Part shown: piece after piece, positions 38,466 through 38,466 of the stretch
Numbering within the stretch: position 1 is the first letter of the stretch
How the letters are laid out: every line of letters starts with the position of its first letter
Assembly: GCA_025655635.1 (NCBI GenBank)
Contig: JAHXIM010000048.1
Coordinates: forward strand, 1-38,466
Source of the DNA: a gamma proteobacterium symbiont of Lucinoma myriamae
GTDB lineage: Bacteria > Pseudomonadota > Gammaproteobacteria > GRL18
DNA length: 38,466 bases
Direction: 5' to 3'
Program-made: the position numbers and the translations under genes
Notes under the pieces: generated by a model
The model's input: only the letters and a program-made list of their open reading frames with translations
Database searches by the model: none
Told to the model about the DNA's origin: nothing

Positions 38466-38466
38466 G

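Noticed and set aside
1-38466. CRISPR array, tRNA or rRNA genes
   Set aside because: No regularly spaced repeats and no tRNA/rRNA-like sequence noticed in the intergenic regions

Overview
The window is a conserved gammaproteobacterial chromosomal segment at moderate-to-low GC. Gene order from + to the right: folE-folX | ispB(-) | rplU-rpmA-obgE | [short inverted-repeat element] | proB | rpsT | murJ-ribF-ileS-lspA-fkpB-ispH | type IV pilus minor-pilin/adhesin cluster (fimU-pilV-pilW-pilX-pilY1-small secreted protein-pilE) | thiO | nadC(-) | AgcS-type symporter | retropepsin-like protease(-) and DUF1631 protein(-) | ampD-DUF2797 | xseB-ispA-dxs(-) | CNP1-like | pcnB-folK-panB-panC | second inverted-repeat element. 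From recall, the order ispB..ispH, the pilY1 minor pilin cluster, thiO, and nadC/ampD resembles the Pseudomonas aeruginosa locus, so most of the coding content is ordinary. I see no convincing complete new system (no CRISPR, no defence island, no complete IS). The items worth a second look are mostly non-coding: two MITE-like elements with CTAG and TTAA flanks (one overlapping the panC stop codon), a possible attenuator in the rplU leader, a long foldback in the rpmA 3' UTR, a structured 353-bp gap before ispH, a perfect 9-bp inverted repeat at the AgcS promoter, and several small tandem repeats. Among proteins, the retropepsin/DUF1631 pair and the DUF2797 protein are the least characterised. 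All family calls come from reading the translated ORFs; no searches were run.
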